The notes below the pieces were generated by a model. That model did not search any database. It was not told where the DNA came from and saw nothing but the letters and a program-made list of their open reading frames with translations. A stretch of 64,000 bases of DNA from Halichoerus grypus (lineage: Eukaryota > Chordata > Mammalia > Carnivora > Phocidae), in contig NC_135712.1 of NCBI RefSeq assembly GCF_964656455.1, forward strand, positions 95,456,294 through 95,520,293. Reading direction: 5' to 3'. Below, in pieces: positions 47,765-59,649 of the stretch. The stretch's first letter is position 1. Each line of letters opens with the position of its first letter. A program made the position numbers and the translations under genes.

Positions 47765-49050
47765 TTAGAGCTCATCAAAGGAATTCTTGTGCTACTGGAG
47801 CAGCATAGCACTGAGCATTGTTTCCAGGGAGTTGTCTACATTGTGGTATAACTGAACCTTGACTACAGAAACATAAATGATAGCAGGGGGAACAAACCGC
47901 TATGGATCCCTGAAAACTTTGCAGTCTTCAGTTCCAGTATTTCATGAATTGTTTGCATCCAGCTTGGGTTTAGCCGAAGTGGTACTTGTGCACTATATCC
48001 CTCAGTATTTGCTTTTTTGCTTCTCTTCCGTAGTTTCAGAACTGGTAGAAGGAGCAAAAGGGAAATTACCTAACTCCTGCTTGAAACTTGCTCAGATAAA
48101 ACGCCTTTGAATCGAAGACACAGAATTGTGCACAAGAAAGAATAATAGATTAATAATAGATTTTTATTTCAAAGCAAATATTTGCAACTTTTCATAGAAA
48201 AAAAAGAGAATATTACATTATACTGTATATTCATTGATTGGTCCAACCAGTTTGTTTAGAGTGCCTACTATGTGTGTAGTAGAGAACACCGTGAATTTTT
48301 AACTTCATGAGCCGATAAAACAAAAGTTCTCTAACTCTTTCCCCAAAATAGAAAAATGTTAGCTGTGTTTTTGAAGACTGAGAATTTGTTGTTTGCCAAA
48401 AGCACAGTAAACACTTCCATAGTCTTTCTTGCTTCAGAGAACAAGACATTTAGGGAACGATTTTATTCAAAACCTTGTTTCAAAAGAAGATATTTGGCAT
48501 GTCTTGGAAAAAGCATCATGTTTATCTTTTCATTCCCTTTTTTCATGGGCAGTAATCCATCCATAGACTGAAAACGTTTCAGTAATCTTATGAATGTGTT
48601 TCATATCAAAAGAGTGAAAACATATTCTCCTCCGCATTTTCTGTTAGAACTTCAATTTTACATTCCAAATGCTTTAGGCTCAAACCTAGCATAACAACAT
48701 TCCAAGTTAAAAATATATATATATAATTTAACATATTTGATAAAGATCCAGAAATTGATTTATTTCTATCCAGGTTAGTATAGCTTTTAAGGAACTATCA
48801 AATATCTAAAATAGTACATCTTTTTTTTTTTTTTCCATGAGAGGGGCAGAGATGCCAAATATCAGGCATCTCTTTTACCCTTGACTTTTCTAAGCATCCT
48901 TGGAATTTCCCCAAGTCAACACTGTAGACCAATATTATCCCAAAATGAATTAATTAAGGTAAGTAAATCACAACCTGTCTTAATTTATCTTTTTAGCTTT
49001 ATAGCCCATAGTAACTACTCTGTTCTTCCACTTCCTCAAGCAAAAGCTCT
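47765..49050. other. Upstream intergenic DNA
   Basis: No repeat or gene recognised. A T-run lies at 48821-48835. Confidence 0.35.
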
Positions 49051-49059
49051 GTAATACCC

Positions 49060-50490
49060 CAGTGGTTCATTTCTGACTTTGTCAGAATCCCTGGATCCTT
49101 CCTCTCCCCTAGTCTCCTGGATGATTCTCATACCGTCTCCTCTCTCTCTTCTACCTCATGATCTCCGACTCATCCTTATTCTCACCGGAACAATCAGAAA
49201 AGAATTTCCACTGGCACCATCATACATTCATCCACCAGTTCTCATTTACCTGCCCATTTGCTCTGCTTTCCCCACATTAACAGTTATGACTTATCAGTGC
49301 TTCTGTCTCCCTTCATGGACTAGATCCTATCCCTTCATCTTTCCTCAAGGCCATTGATCCAGACATTCTTCTACATCACTAATTTGTCCTCCCTACTGAA
49401 TAATTCCCACAAAGATACAAACATGCTGTAATTTTTTTCCCATTTAAAACAGAAACAAAACAAAATGAAAAACATTCTTTGGCCCACTTCTCCCTTCAGC
49501 TTCCATCCCATTGCTTTACATCCATCACAGCATGTGGGAAAAGTGTTGGAAGTACTATGCTTGCTGCATCCAGTTCTCCTCCTGGTCTCTCCTGAGCTCA
49601 TTCAAGTAATCTTTTCACTCCGCTACTGCACTGAAACTACATTTGGCAAGGTCACTAATGACTTCAAGTAGCTAAATTCAATGGCCAGCTCCTAGTCCTC
49701 ATTCCTTTGATCCATCCACTGCATTTGAAACAATGAATTTCTCTCTCTTCTCTGAAGCATTCTCTTCATTTGGCTTCTAGGACTCCACACTCCACCAGTT
49801 TTCTTTCTACTTTATAATCTCCTTTGCTATTCGCTAATCCTCCCCCCACCAATCTCTTGACATCAGCATGCCCAGACCTCAGTCCTTAGACTACTCACTC
49901 CATTAATGATCTTATCCAGGCTCATGGCTTTAAAAACCATCTATATGCTAATGACTCCAAAATTTATAACTCTATCCGAGACCCCTCTCTCTGTCCTGAA
50001 TCCCAAGCTCATGTATTCACCTGTCTACTTGAAGTTCCTCTTGGATATTTTATAGTCCTCTCAATCTTAGCATTCCAAAAATAAACTTCTAAATCTCCTA
50101 TTTTAATCAGCCCCTTTCATATCCTCCATTTATTCAAACCAAAAATCATGGAATCATCCTCAACTACTCTCTTTTCCTTCAATGTCACATCCAATCCCAG
50201 ATGAAATCCTACAAGCTCTACCTTCAAAATATATCTAGAATCTGACCACCTCTCACCTATTTCACAACTACTAGCCTCATGTGGGACCCCATATTTCTTA
50301 ACAGTATCATTACAACAGACCCTCTATAGGTCTTCTGCTTCAGGCCATACCTCCCTACATTCTATTCTCAAACACAGAACCCAGAGTCACTCTGTTAGTG
50401 TACAAGTCATTCTTCTGATCAAAATACTTCAGTGGTTGCCCATTTCACAAAGACAAGATTAGCAACCTCACAATGAGTTACATGGCTCTG
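49060..50490 (+). repeat. L2 internal and 3' region (RT remnant)
   Basis: About 1.4 kb resembles L2 ORF2. At 49709-49738 the frame reads DPSTAFETMN, a decayed L2/CR1 reverse-transcriptase motif A (DLSAAFDTVD). Downstream come GGCTTCTAGGACTCCACACTCC and CTCTACCTTCAAAATATATCTAGAATCTGACCACCTCTCACC, then CTTCAGTGGTTGCCCATTTCAC. Many stops and indels; no product. Confidence 0.6.
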
Positions 50491-51142
50491 ATGTATCTGA
50501 TTTTAAAAAAGAAAAAAAGTAATATTTCAAAATTGAAAATAGTTTTGATATGTCCCCCAAACAATCAAGGTTTAAACTGACTAAAGTTCTTTGGCAACTC
50601 CGAGTGGTTTATGACAGTTAAGGACAGCTAAGCAGTTGGTACATGCTGTTAGAAAACTAACAGCACAGTAGTTGCCCTGTACACTACTTGATTTTTCGCA
50701 TGCCAAACACAGTAACTAGAATATCATAGGCATGAAATAAGTATTTGCTACATCAACAGGGGCAAGTACAGGGTCTAAAGCCATCCTGATGACATGGAAG
50801 ATGGAGTCAGTTCATAGCTGAGAGGTGGTCATTAAGCTGGAGAGTACTTCACAGTAATTATGGGGAAATGTGTGTGTGTTTACATAATGCATTGCTTCTG
50901 GAAAACATTTCAAGAGGCTTCTTTGAGTAGAAAATCACTTTCGTTCCCAACAAATTGACCTGGCAGCTTTAAAAAAAAGAAGTATGTATTTTCCAGTAAT
51001 AGTATGAAGAATAGCTGATGGGGAAACCAGGCAAAATCTGAAAAAAAAAAAAATTCCATGGCATGTTTGTAACGTAGATGTATGGGTCCTGCCTCAAATT
51101 CCATTGTTTGCGGAAAAAATAATCATATAAAACGCCTTCGTT

Positions 51143-51879
51143 GGGGCACCTGGGTGGCTCAGTAGGTTAAGTGTCTGCCTTCGGCTCAGGTCATGATCTC
51201 AGGGTGCTGGAATCAAGCCCCGCGTGGTCCTCCCTGCTCGGGGCGGGGGGTCTGCTTCTCCCTCTGCTCCTCTCCCCCACTTCTTTTTTTTTAAATTTAA
51301 TTTTATTATGTTATATTAATCACCATACATTACCTCATTAGTTTTTGATGTAGTGTTCCATGATTCATTGTTTGCGTATAACACCCAGTGCTCCATTCAA
51401 TATGTGCCCTCTTTAATACCCATCACCAGGCTAACCCATCCTCCCACCCCTTCCCCTCTAGAACCCTCAGTTTGTGTCTCAGAGTCCATAGTCTCTCATG
51501 GTTCGTCTCCCCCTCTGATTCCCCCCCTTCATTTTTCTCTTCCTACTATCTTCTCTCTCTCTCTCTTTTTTTTTTAACATATAATGTATTATTTTTTTCA
51601 GAGGTACAGGTCTGTGATTCATCAGTCTTACACAATTCACAGTGCTCACCATAGCACATACCTCCCCAGTGTCTATCACCCAGCCACCCCATCCCTCCCA
51701 CCCCCCACTGCTCCAGCAATCCTCAGTTTGTCTCCTGAGATTAAGAATTCCTCGTATCAGTGAGATCATATGATACATGTCTTTCTCTGATTGATTTATT
51801 TCGCTTAGCATAATACCCTCTGCTCCCCCCCCTTCTGCACTCTCTCTCTCAAATAAATACATAAAATCTTAAAAAAAAG
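51143..51879 (+). mobile_element. CanSINE, split by an L1 fragment
   Basis: Head GGGGCACCTGGGTGGCTCAGTAGGTTAAG at 51143-51283; tail TCTGCACTCTCTCTCTCAAATAAATACATAAAATCTT at 51816-51879. The L1 lies between. Confidence 0.9.
51284..51815 (-). mobile_element. L1 3' end fragment with compound 3' UTR, inside a SINE
   Basis: Antisense L1 with the same two-part 3' end as at 8710-9126, plus some ORF2 end. The SINE sequence ccctctgctcc is duplicated at 51260-51270 and 51816-51826. Confidence 0.88.
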
Positions 51880-54080
51880 AAAAAGTTTTTGTTTTCTTCC
51901 TGTAGGATTAAATTGAAGACAAATTGAAGTTTTGTCCTTTCTTTTTGCTGTGGGGTGAGCAGTTATGTGCTGGGTCTAACAGAGTTTTGAATACCTGGCC
52001 CAGCCCTGACATTATTAATAGATACTCAGCAGCAGAATGGAATCAATGAATTAGAAGTGCTCTGAGAGATTAGAGGTGAGAACTTGTTCTCCCCTAGAAA
52101 AGTCAAAGAAAATTAGACAAACCAAAGACTTTAGCAGCACACACTAAAAAGCAGACAAAGAGAGTTCTAAACTTAAACTGGAAGAAATCGTTTTTAGGCA
52201 ACTGATAGAAATGGTTTTAGAACAACTGATAGAAAATATGAGATGGGTCAAGTTCATGTAATTTTAGATCTTTTTTTTTAAAATCCTTGCTTAATATGGA
52301 ATCTCCTCACATAATTATATAAACATATACATATATATTTGCATGTGTATGTTTATATATATATATAAAATTTAGATTTTTTTCATGTAAAATTTAACTT
52401 ATTTGAGTAGCTCCTTTACAAAGTCATATTGTAAAATAGTAATTTCCAATTTGCATATTTTATAAATATGCAAGCAAATTTCAAATTAATTAACTGACAT
52501 TGAATTGATAATTTTTTATTTTTCAAATAAAGTAACTAAAAACAACAAGAATATTATATACTTTTGTCATTATTTCTAAAATGAAAAGATGTATTAGGTA
52601 ACCCAAATAGGAAAAACAGTATTTTAAAATAAAGAATATTCCTTTAAATTAACAAAATATCTCCTTATAAAACTCTACTATGTTTTTTTTTTTTTTTCCC
52701 CTCATTTGCCTTTGGCTTAGCTGACACTAATTTGTGGAACAGTCTGTGGATCTTTGGGAGTCAATCTCTGAAATCCATTTTAGAGAAGGAAACAAGCTGC
52801 TTGAGTGTGCACAACAGAGTATAAACATCCTATTTATTTAGCAGATTTATCATCCTGAAACTCACAGTGGGCCATAGGGCATGTCATACTAATATAACTC
52901 ATGTGTTATGGTATGATAACATCATGTGTACACGAGGGATTTATATGAAGTATGAAGAAGGGTTTCTTGCTTTCAGATAAATAATGGGATGAGTTAACAA
53001 CTCAACTCTGGAGAAAAATATGAGTATAGAATTGTTCTGATAAAAGGTGCAAGAGATCAAACTAAATGATATTTGGGGTTGCCCCAAATCTGATGTTACA
53101 GTACTGCTGATTCTTGGAATATTAAAATTTTTCTCATATAGATATTATCTTTTTCGCCTAACACAAGTTAACTCATGAGTTCTAAAGATTTTTCTTTCTA
53201 CAGTGTAAATGGCAGCTAGCCAAATGCCGATGAAAATTCACATTTTTGAATTTTCGTTTGCAAAAAAATATGATATGTGTCAAGACTTCTGCTTCATTTT
53301 GCCAGAGCCTGTTAAAATTATCAGTGTTTCCTGGTCATAATAAGTTGCTTCTTTAAGTGAAAGGAGATTAATAAATATTCAACATTTAAAGAAGCCACTG
53401 TATACTCTATACTTCTTTTATTGCACTCTAGTTTTTATCTCCAAATTTTGGTTAGTATACTCATGTTGGCATATATCACATCAACTTTCAAAAACAGCTT
53501 ATTCCTAGAAAGGTTTAATGTTTTTGTCACATTTCTGTTTGAAGTCAATTAACCTGTTTTTGTTACTTTCCTGTTTGAAGTCAATTAATTATCAGTGAAA
53601 TCATTGTTAAGTGCTTATTGACAATCCTTAATAATAAGACTCAATTCTGACTTTATTGTGTTGGATACCTTTTAGACTGCTACCTTGCTTTATGTTTTAA
53701 TGTGAGATATCTAGTCTGGTTCTAGAAATAACTCTAAAAGCATGGAGGAATTTCACTGAATCTGAAATCATTTTAATTAACCAAAACTACCATGTAGCTT
53801 GGCAGCTCTGAGAAAAGTGATTAAAAAGAATTATTATGACAAATACCAAATAAAAATCAAATTATATTTATATTTTAAATCATCTATTCTTGTTTTCATT
53901 AAGGAACAGGATTCATTGTTCACTCTATTTTCCAATGGCAAAATTTGATAACATAAATACGGTGAACAAGGCAAAAATGCTGAATGGTCATTGCTTATTG
54001 AATCATAGGCTAAATCAAGTTTTTTGAAGAGCTTTCATCTAAACTTAAACTATTTTTCAGATTGGTTAAAAATTCCATCA
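51880..54080. other. AT-rich intergenic DNA
   Basis: No gene or named repeat. A tandem duplication lies at 53519-53588 and a T-run at 52682-52697. Confidence 0.35.
53519..53588 (+). repeat. Tandem ~35-base duplication
   Basis: TGTTTTTGTCACATTTCTGTTTGAAGTCAATTAA is followed directly by a near copy. Confidence 0.85.
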
Positions 54081-54084
54081 TAGT

Positions 54085-54440
54085 TCATTAAAAGGCATTT
54101 TAGCCCCTACTGTGTATGCTAGGCACTATGCTAGGTGACAGAAATACAAAGTAAACAAGCCAGATTTCTTTAAGGAAGAAACTTAAATTGTGAAGGTAAA
54201 AGAAGTAGTAGGAAATTATTAGCAAGAAAAGTACTGCAATAAAAGTAACTGTGGAATACTATGGAATCACTTAGAAGGGACACTTTATGCTTTAGGGTAG
54301 AGGAGTGTTAGAGAAGGCTTTCTGGAGGAATTGACATCTAGGCTGACACTTGGAGTTTAAGCAAGAGTCAGGTAGGCAAAGAAAAGGAGAGGAATGCTTC
54401 TGAAGAAGGGACAGCATGAGCAGAAGGCTGGAGGTGAAAG
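54085..54440 (-). repeat. L2
   Basis: Reverse L2: CTACTGTGTATGCTAGGCACTATGCTAGGTGACAGAAATACAAAGTAAACAAG...GAGAAGGCTTTCTGGAGGAATTGACATC...GGACAGCATGAGCAGAAGGCTGGAGG. Confidence 0.55.
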
Positions 54441-55178
54441 AGTGTTGTGGTTTGGGCATCACTGGTAGTTTAATGTGGCTAAGGTTTAAATGGGAAAAAA
54501 AGATTAACAAGTGAAACGATGAACTGAAGGCTCTATCAGAAATGAACAGAATCAGCAAGTAGAAAATCAGTAAAAACATAGTTGAACTTAACAACACCAT
54601 CAATCAACTGGATGTAATGGACATCTATGAACTACTTCATCTAACAATAGAATGACATTCTTCTCGAGCTCACATGGAACATTCACCAAGGATAGACCAT
54701 ATTCTGGACCATAAGACACACCTTAACAAATTTAAAAGAATAGAAGTCATACAATGTCTGCTCTCAGACCACAGTAGAATTAAACTAGAAATCAATAACA
54801 GAAAGGAAGCTGAAAAACTCCAAAATACTTGGAGATTAAACAACACACCTTTAAATTGTACGTGGATCAAAAGAGAAATATCAAAAGAAATTTTAATATG
54901 TTTTGAACTAAATGAAAAAAGAAAACAACTTATTGAGATTTGTAGGATACAGCAAAAGCAATGCTTATGGGGAAATTTATAGCATTGAGTGCATATATTA
55001 AAAAAGAAGAAAGATCTAAAATCAATCACCTAAGCTTACACCTTAAGGAAGTAGAAAAAGAAGAGAAAAATAATCCAAAGTAAGTAGAAAAAAAGAAACA
55101 ATAAAAATTAGAGCAGAAATCACTGAAATTGAAAACAGGAAATCAAGAAAGTCAATAAAGCCAAAAACTTGTTCTTTG

Positions 55179-56675
55179 TGTTTTTAAAAAAAATTTTTTT
55201 TTTATTATGTTAGTCACCATAGAGTACATCATTAGTTTTTGATGTAGTGTCCCATGATTCATTCTTTGCATATAACAACCAGTGTTCCATGCAATATGTG
55301 CCCTCCTTAATACCCATCACTGGGTATTAGAGGGGTAACACTCATCCCCTTTAAAACCCTCAGTTTGTTTCTTGGAGTCCATAGTCTCTCATGGTTTGTC
55401 TCCCCCTCTGATTTCCCCCCCTTCATTTTTCCCTTCCTTTTCCTAATGTCCTCCATGCTATTACTTATGTTCTACAAATAAGTGAAACCATATGATAATT
55501 GACTTTCTCTGCTTGACTTATTTCACTTAGCATAATCTCCTCCAGTCCCATCCCTGTCGATGCAAATAGTGGGTATTCATCCTTTCTGATGGCTGAGTAA
55601 TATTCCATTGTATATATGGACCACATCTTCTTTATCCATTCGTCTGTTGAAGGGCATCTCAGCTCTTTCCATTTGGCTATTGTGGACATTGCTGCTATGA
55701 ACATTGGGGTGCATATGGCCCTTCTTTTCACTACATCTGTGTCTTTAGGGTAAATACCCAGGAGTGCAATTGCTGGGTCATAGGGTAGCTCTATTTTTAA
55801 ATTTTTGAGGAACCTCCACACTGTTTTCCAAAGTGGCTATACCAACTTGCATTCCCACCAACAGTGTAAGAGGGTTCCCCTTTCTCCACAACCTCTCCAA
55901 CATTTGTTGTTTCTTGCCTTGTCAATTTTTGCCATTCTAACTGGTGTAAGGTGGTATCTCAATGTGGTTTTGATTTGAATTTCCCTGATGGCTAATGATG
56001 ATGAACATTTTTTTCATGTGTCTGTTAGCCATTTGTATGTCTTCTTTGAAGAAGTGTCTGTTCATGTCTTCTGCCCATTTTTTGACTTATTTGTTTTTTG
56101 GGTATTGAGTTTAAGAAGGTCTTTATAGATCTTGGATATCAGCCCTTTATCTGTAGTGTCATTTGCAAATATCTTCTTCCATTCCGTGGGTTGCCTCTTT
56201 GTTTTGTTTACTGTTTCCTTTGCTGTGCAGAAGCTTTTTATCTTGATGAAGTCCCAGAAGTTCATGTTCGCTTTTGTTTCCCTTGCCTTTGGAGATGTGT
56301 CTTGAAAGAAGTTGCTGTGGTCGGGGCGCCTGGGTGGCTCAGCTGGTTAAGCGACTGCCTTTGGCTCAGGTCATGATCCTGGAGTCCCAGGATCGAGTCC
56401 CTCATCGGGCTCCCTGCTCAGCAGGGAGTCTGCTTCTCCCTCTGACCCTCCCCCCTCTCATGTGCTCTCTCTCTCCTCTCATCCTCTCTCAAATAAATAA
56501 ATAAAATCTTTAAAAAAAAAAAAAAAGAAGTTGCTGTGGTCGATGTTGAAGAGGTTACTGTCTATGATGTCCTCTAGGATTTTGATGGATTACTGTCTCA
56601 CATTGAGGTCTTTCATCCACTTTGAGTTTATCTTTGTGAATGGTGTTAGAGAATGGTCGAGTTTCATTCTTCTGT
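55179..56675 (-). mobile_element. Younger L1 3' end inserted in the old L1
   Basis: Target duplication AAAAACTTGTTCTTTG at 55163-55178 and 56676-56691. It carries the 3' UTR and the C-terminal part of ORF2 (55821-55465, 56265-56062 on the minus strand), close in sequence to the full-length L1 at 35508. 5'-truncated and broken by frameshifts. Confidence 0.95.
56324..56525 (+). mobile_element. CanSINE inserted in the younger L1
   Basis: Clean copy GGGGCGCCTGGGTGGCTCAG...AATAAAATCTTT plus A-run. Duplication AGAAGTTGCTGTGGTCG at 56307-56323 and 56526-56542. Confidence 0.97.
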
Positions 56676-57264
56676 AAAAACTTGTTCTTTGAAAAGATCA
56701 ACAAAATAAAAAATCTCTATCCAAGCTAACTGAGAAAAAAAGAGAGAGGAAACAAATTACTAATATCAGAAATTAAAGAAGGGACATCACTACAGATTCC
56801 ATAGACATTAAAAGGATAAATAAAATAATAATAAGTACTATGAACAACCTTATGCCCTCAAATTTGATAAGCTAGGTGAAATGGACCAATTCTTTGAAAG
56901 ACACAATCTGCCAAAAGTCAAACAAGAAGAAATAGACCCCCCCCAAAAAAAGTGAAAAAAAAAAAAACAGACCATTTGCCTAGGCCAAAATCTATTATTC
57001 AAGAAATTTAATCAGTAATTAATAATCTTGCAAGACAGAAAGTACCAGATCCAGGTGGCTTCTGGTGAATTCTACCAAACATTTTAGGAAAAAGTTATGC
57101 TAATTCTCTACAATCTCTTTCAGAATCTAGAAGCAGGGGGAATGCTTCCTAATTTATTCTGTGAAGCCAGCATTACCCTAATGCCACATGAGACAAATAA
57201 ATTATAAGAAAACTACAGACCAATATCTCTCACAAACATAGATCCAGAAAGTCTCAACAAAATA

Positions 57265-57587
57265 CAGTTGACCCTGAGGAATGCAGGAGCTGGGGTGCTG
57301 AGCACCCCACATGCCCTGCACAGTTAAATATCCATTTAACTTTTGACTCCCCAGAAACTTAACCATTAATAGCTTACTATCAACCAGAAGCCTTACTGAT
57401 AATATAAACAATCAGTTAACACATATCTTATATATGTATTATACACTGTATTCTTACAATAAAGTAAGCTAGAGAAAAAATCATAAGAGAAAAAACATTT
57501 ACAGTAATGTACTATATTTATTGAAAAAAAAATCCCTGTATAAGTAGACCCATGTAGTTCAAATCCATGTTGTTCAGGGTTCAACCG
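57265..57587 (+). mobile_element. Tigger2-like DNA transposon (pogo/TcMar-Tigger)
   Basis: Ends CAGTTGACCCTGAG...GTTCAGGGTTCAACCG form inverted termini, flanked by TA at 57263-57264 and 57588-57589. The inside has CTTTTGACTCCCCAGAAACTTAACC and ACAATAAAGTAAGCTAGAG. Non-autonomous length of 323 bases, inserted in the old L1. Confidence 0.85.
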
Positions 57588-57883
57588 TATTAGCAAATCT
57601 AATCCAACAATGAAATGTATAAAAAGAATTATACACCACAACTAAGTGAAATTTATCCCAGGTAGGCAAAGCTAGTTCAATATTCAAAAATCAATTAAGG
57701 TAATCCATCACATCTACAAGATAGAGGATAAAAATCACACAGTCAAATCAATAGATACAGAGAAAGCATTTGAGAAAATCCAACATCATTCATGATTTAA
57801 AAAATGCTCAGTAACTAAAAAAAGGACAGTGAAGCATTTCTTCTGGCTGTAATTTAAATTTTAAAATCATTTTAAATAGTAGT

Positions 57884-57926
57884 ATACTTTTATGGCAAGT
57901 TTGGTATTATACTTTTATGGCAAGTT
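57884..57926 (+). repeat. Short tandem duplication
   Basis: ATACTTTTATGGCAAGTT is repeated after a 7-base spacer. Confidence 0.85.
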
Positions 57927-58004
57927 ACATACTTAGTTATTGTTTTTCAATTTAAGACATTAGATCTTCAGATTTTTCAGCAAAATATATAAACAATGAT
58001 TAGA

Positions 58005-58385
58005 TAGTTTTTTTTAGTCAGGTTTACTGAGGCATAATTTATACACAATAACTTCATATTGTTTGGCTGTTTGGTTCTATGAATTTGAAAAACACATACA
58101 GTCATGTAATCACTACTATACTCAAGGGGAAAGCAGTTCCATTATTCCCCAAATTCCCCTTGTGTCCCATTCTAGTTGGTCCCTTCCCCCACCTCCATTG
58201 ATGGCAACTATTAATTTGTTTTCTGTCCCTAGAGTTTTCCATTTTCCAGAACACCATGAAAATATAACCATAGAGTATGTAGCCTTTTGAATCTGAATTC
58301 TTTCTTTTATTAAAATGCATTTGAGGTTTCCTTATTACTGCATGTAGCAGCACTTGTTCTTTTTCATTTCTGAGTAATAGTCCAT
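58005..58385 (-). repeat. Old L1 3' end (L1M type)
   Basis: CAGGTTTACTGAGGCATAATTTATACACAATAAC...CATGTAATCACTACTATACTCAAGG...CCCCTTGTGTCCCATTCTAGTTGGTCCC...GTTTTCTGTCCC...ATTTGAGGTTTCC is the typical reverse L1M 3' region. Confidence 0.65.
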
Positions 58386-58854
58386 AAGCAAATGGACATT
58401 TAAGTCATTACATAGACCCAGGATTGGGATTATTCACTTTTTAGGTCAAAGTGGGCTTTTAAGTTCATTTTATTTCATTGCCATGATTTTTGAAAATTGT
58501 CTCAGTCATCTTTTCCAATCCTTCCTAAAGTTAAAATTTATGAATAAGATTATGTATGTAAATGAAACAAAAGGCCACATTAAATTGAAAGTTAGAGGGA
58601 GATGGTTTTTCAGATAAATAATTTGGATCAAGGAGGGTTGTGGACAGTGGTCAGGCAGTAGTCAGGGAGGAAGGTGTCAGGGAATGGATGGGACTGTAAA
58701 AGGTCAAGTCTGACCTTTTAGGTAGCTGGGAGACTCCACTCCATTTCAAGGTCTCCAGGGGAAGCCTGGTAGGTACTGTGGAAAATAAGGATCATGACAG
58801 CATTCAAAGAATAATTAAAAAAAAAAAAAGGCAAAATCATGATTCTCATACAGA

Positions 58855-58903
58855 TTTTTTTTTATTATATTAATCACCATACATTACATCATTAGTTTTT
58901 GAT
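58855..58903 (-). mobile_element. Very short L1 3' insertion (~49 bases)
   Basis: Only the terminal L1 3' UTR (TTATTATATTAATCACCATACATTACATCATTAGTTTTTGAT) between duplications TCATACAGATTTT-like at 58846 and 58905. An extreme 5' truncation. Confidence 0.85.
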
Positions 58904-59227
58904 ATCATACAGAATTTAAAAGGATCATATGTCAAGTATTTTTAACTCATTAATGATGAAATTGGTAAGAGGCTATAATCGGATCAAAGGGAAATCTAAA
59001 AAAAAGATATATTTATAAATTGGGGATATTAACATGAACGTGCAAATAGAGGCACAACTAGTTTCTTCCACAGTGATTAAGGGAAGTCAAGTGGATCTCT
59101 ATGGAACAGAATTCGCATGCCATTTTATAGACAACAATGACTCTGCTTTCTATGAGTTATTTACAGTTTGTGGAGTTGCAAAATACTTTGCATCATATTA
59201 GAATCAGATAACACAGATAACCCTACA

Positions 59228-59430
59228 AAGGCCAGGCAAACTACTGCCCACTGGCCAAATCTGGCCCACAGTTACTTTTTATAGAGCCTGTAGCTAAGAA
59301 TGGCTTTTATGTTTTTAAAGGGTTGTTAAAAAAAAAAAAAAGGCAAAAAATCAATAGTAACAAAGAAGAATAAAGAGCAGAGATATGTGTGGCCCTTATC
59401 GGAGAAGTTTGCTGTTCTCATATGTTGACC
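59228..59430 (+). repeat. hAT-like DNA transposon, copy 1
   Basis: GGCAAACTACTGCCCACTGGCCAAATCTGGCCCACAG...ATGTGTGGCCCTTATCGGAGAAGTTTGCTG. Same family as 14381-14583, with a 14-base A-run inside. Confidence 0.65.
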
Positions 59431-59440
59431 CTTCCTCTAA

Positions 59441-59640
59441 TGTAGAGGTCAACAAAAGATGCCAGTGGGCCAATCAGGTGACTGCCCGATCTTTACAAGG
59501 TTTCACTAAGACAAAGCCATGTGCATTGTTCTACATGCTGTCTTTTTTGTGCTACAATGACAGAATTAAGTAGTTGTGATAGAGGAAAAACAAAAATCTT
59601 GACTGTATGGCCCTTGATAGGAAAAGTTTGACTATACCTC
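59441..59640 (+). repeat. hAT-like DNA transposon, copy 2
   Basis: GAGGTCAACAAAAGATGCCAGTGGGCCAATCAGG...CTACAATGACAGAATTAAGTAGTTGTGATAGAGG...TGTATGGCCCTTGATAGGAAAAGTTTGAC. In tandem with copy 1. Confidence 0.65.
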
Positions 59641-59649
59641 TCTACGTAA

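Larger units (their letters stand above)
54545..57830 (+). mobile_element. Old L1 ORF2 fragment, interrupted by three insertions
   Basis: Plus-strand L1 pieces at 54545-55178, 56676-57264 and 57588-57830. The first encodes the end of the endonuclease domain (HSPRIDHILDHKTHLNKFKR, LLSDHSRIKLEIN); later pieces cover the start of the RT domain up to [17 protein letters not shown] sequence. Many stops and shifts. The insertions are a minus L1, a SINE within it and a Tigger element. Confidence 0.88.
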
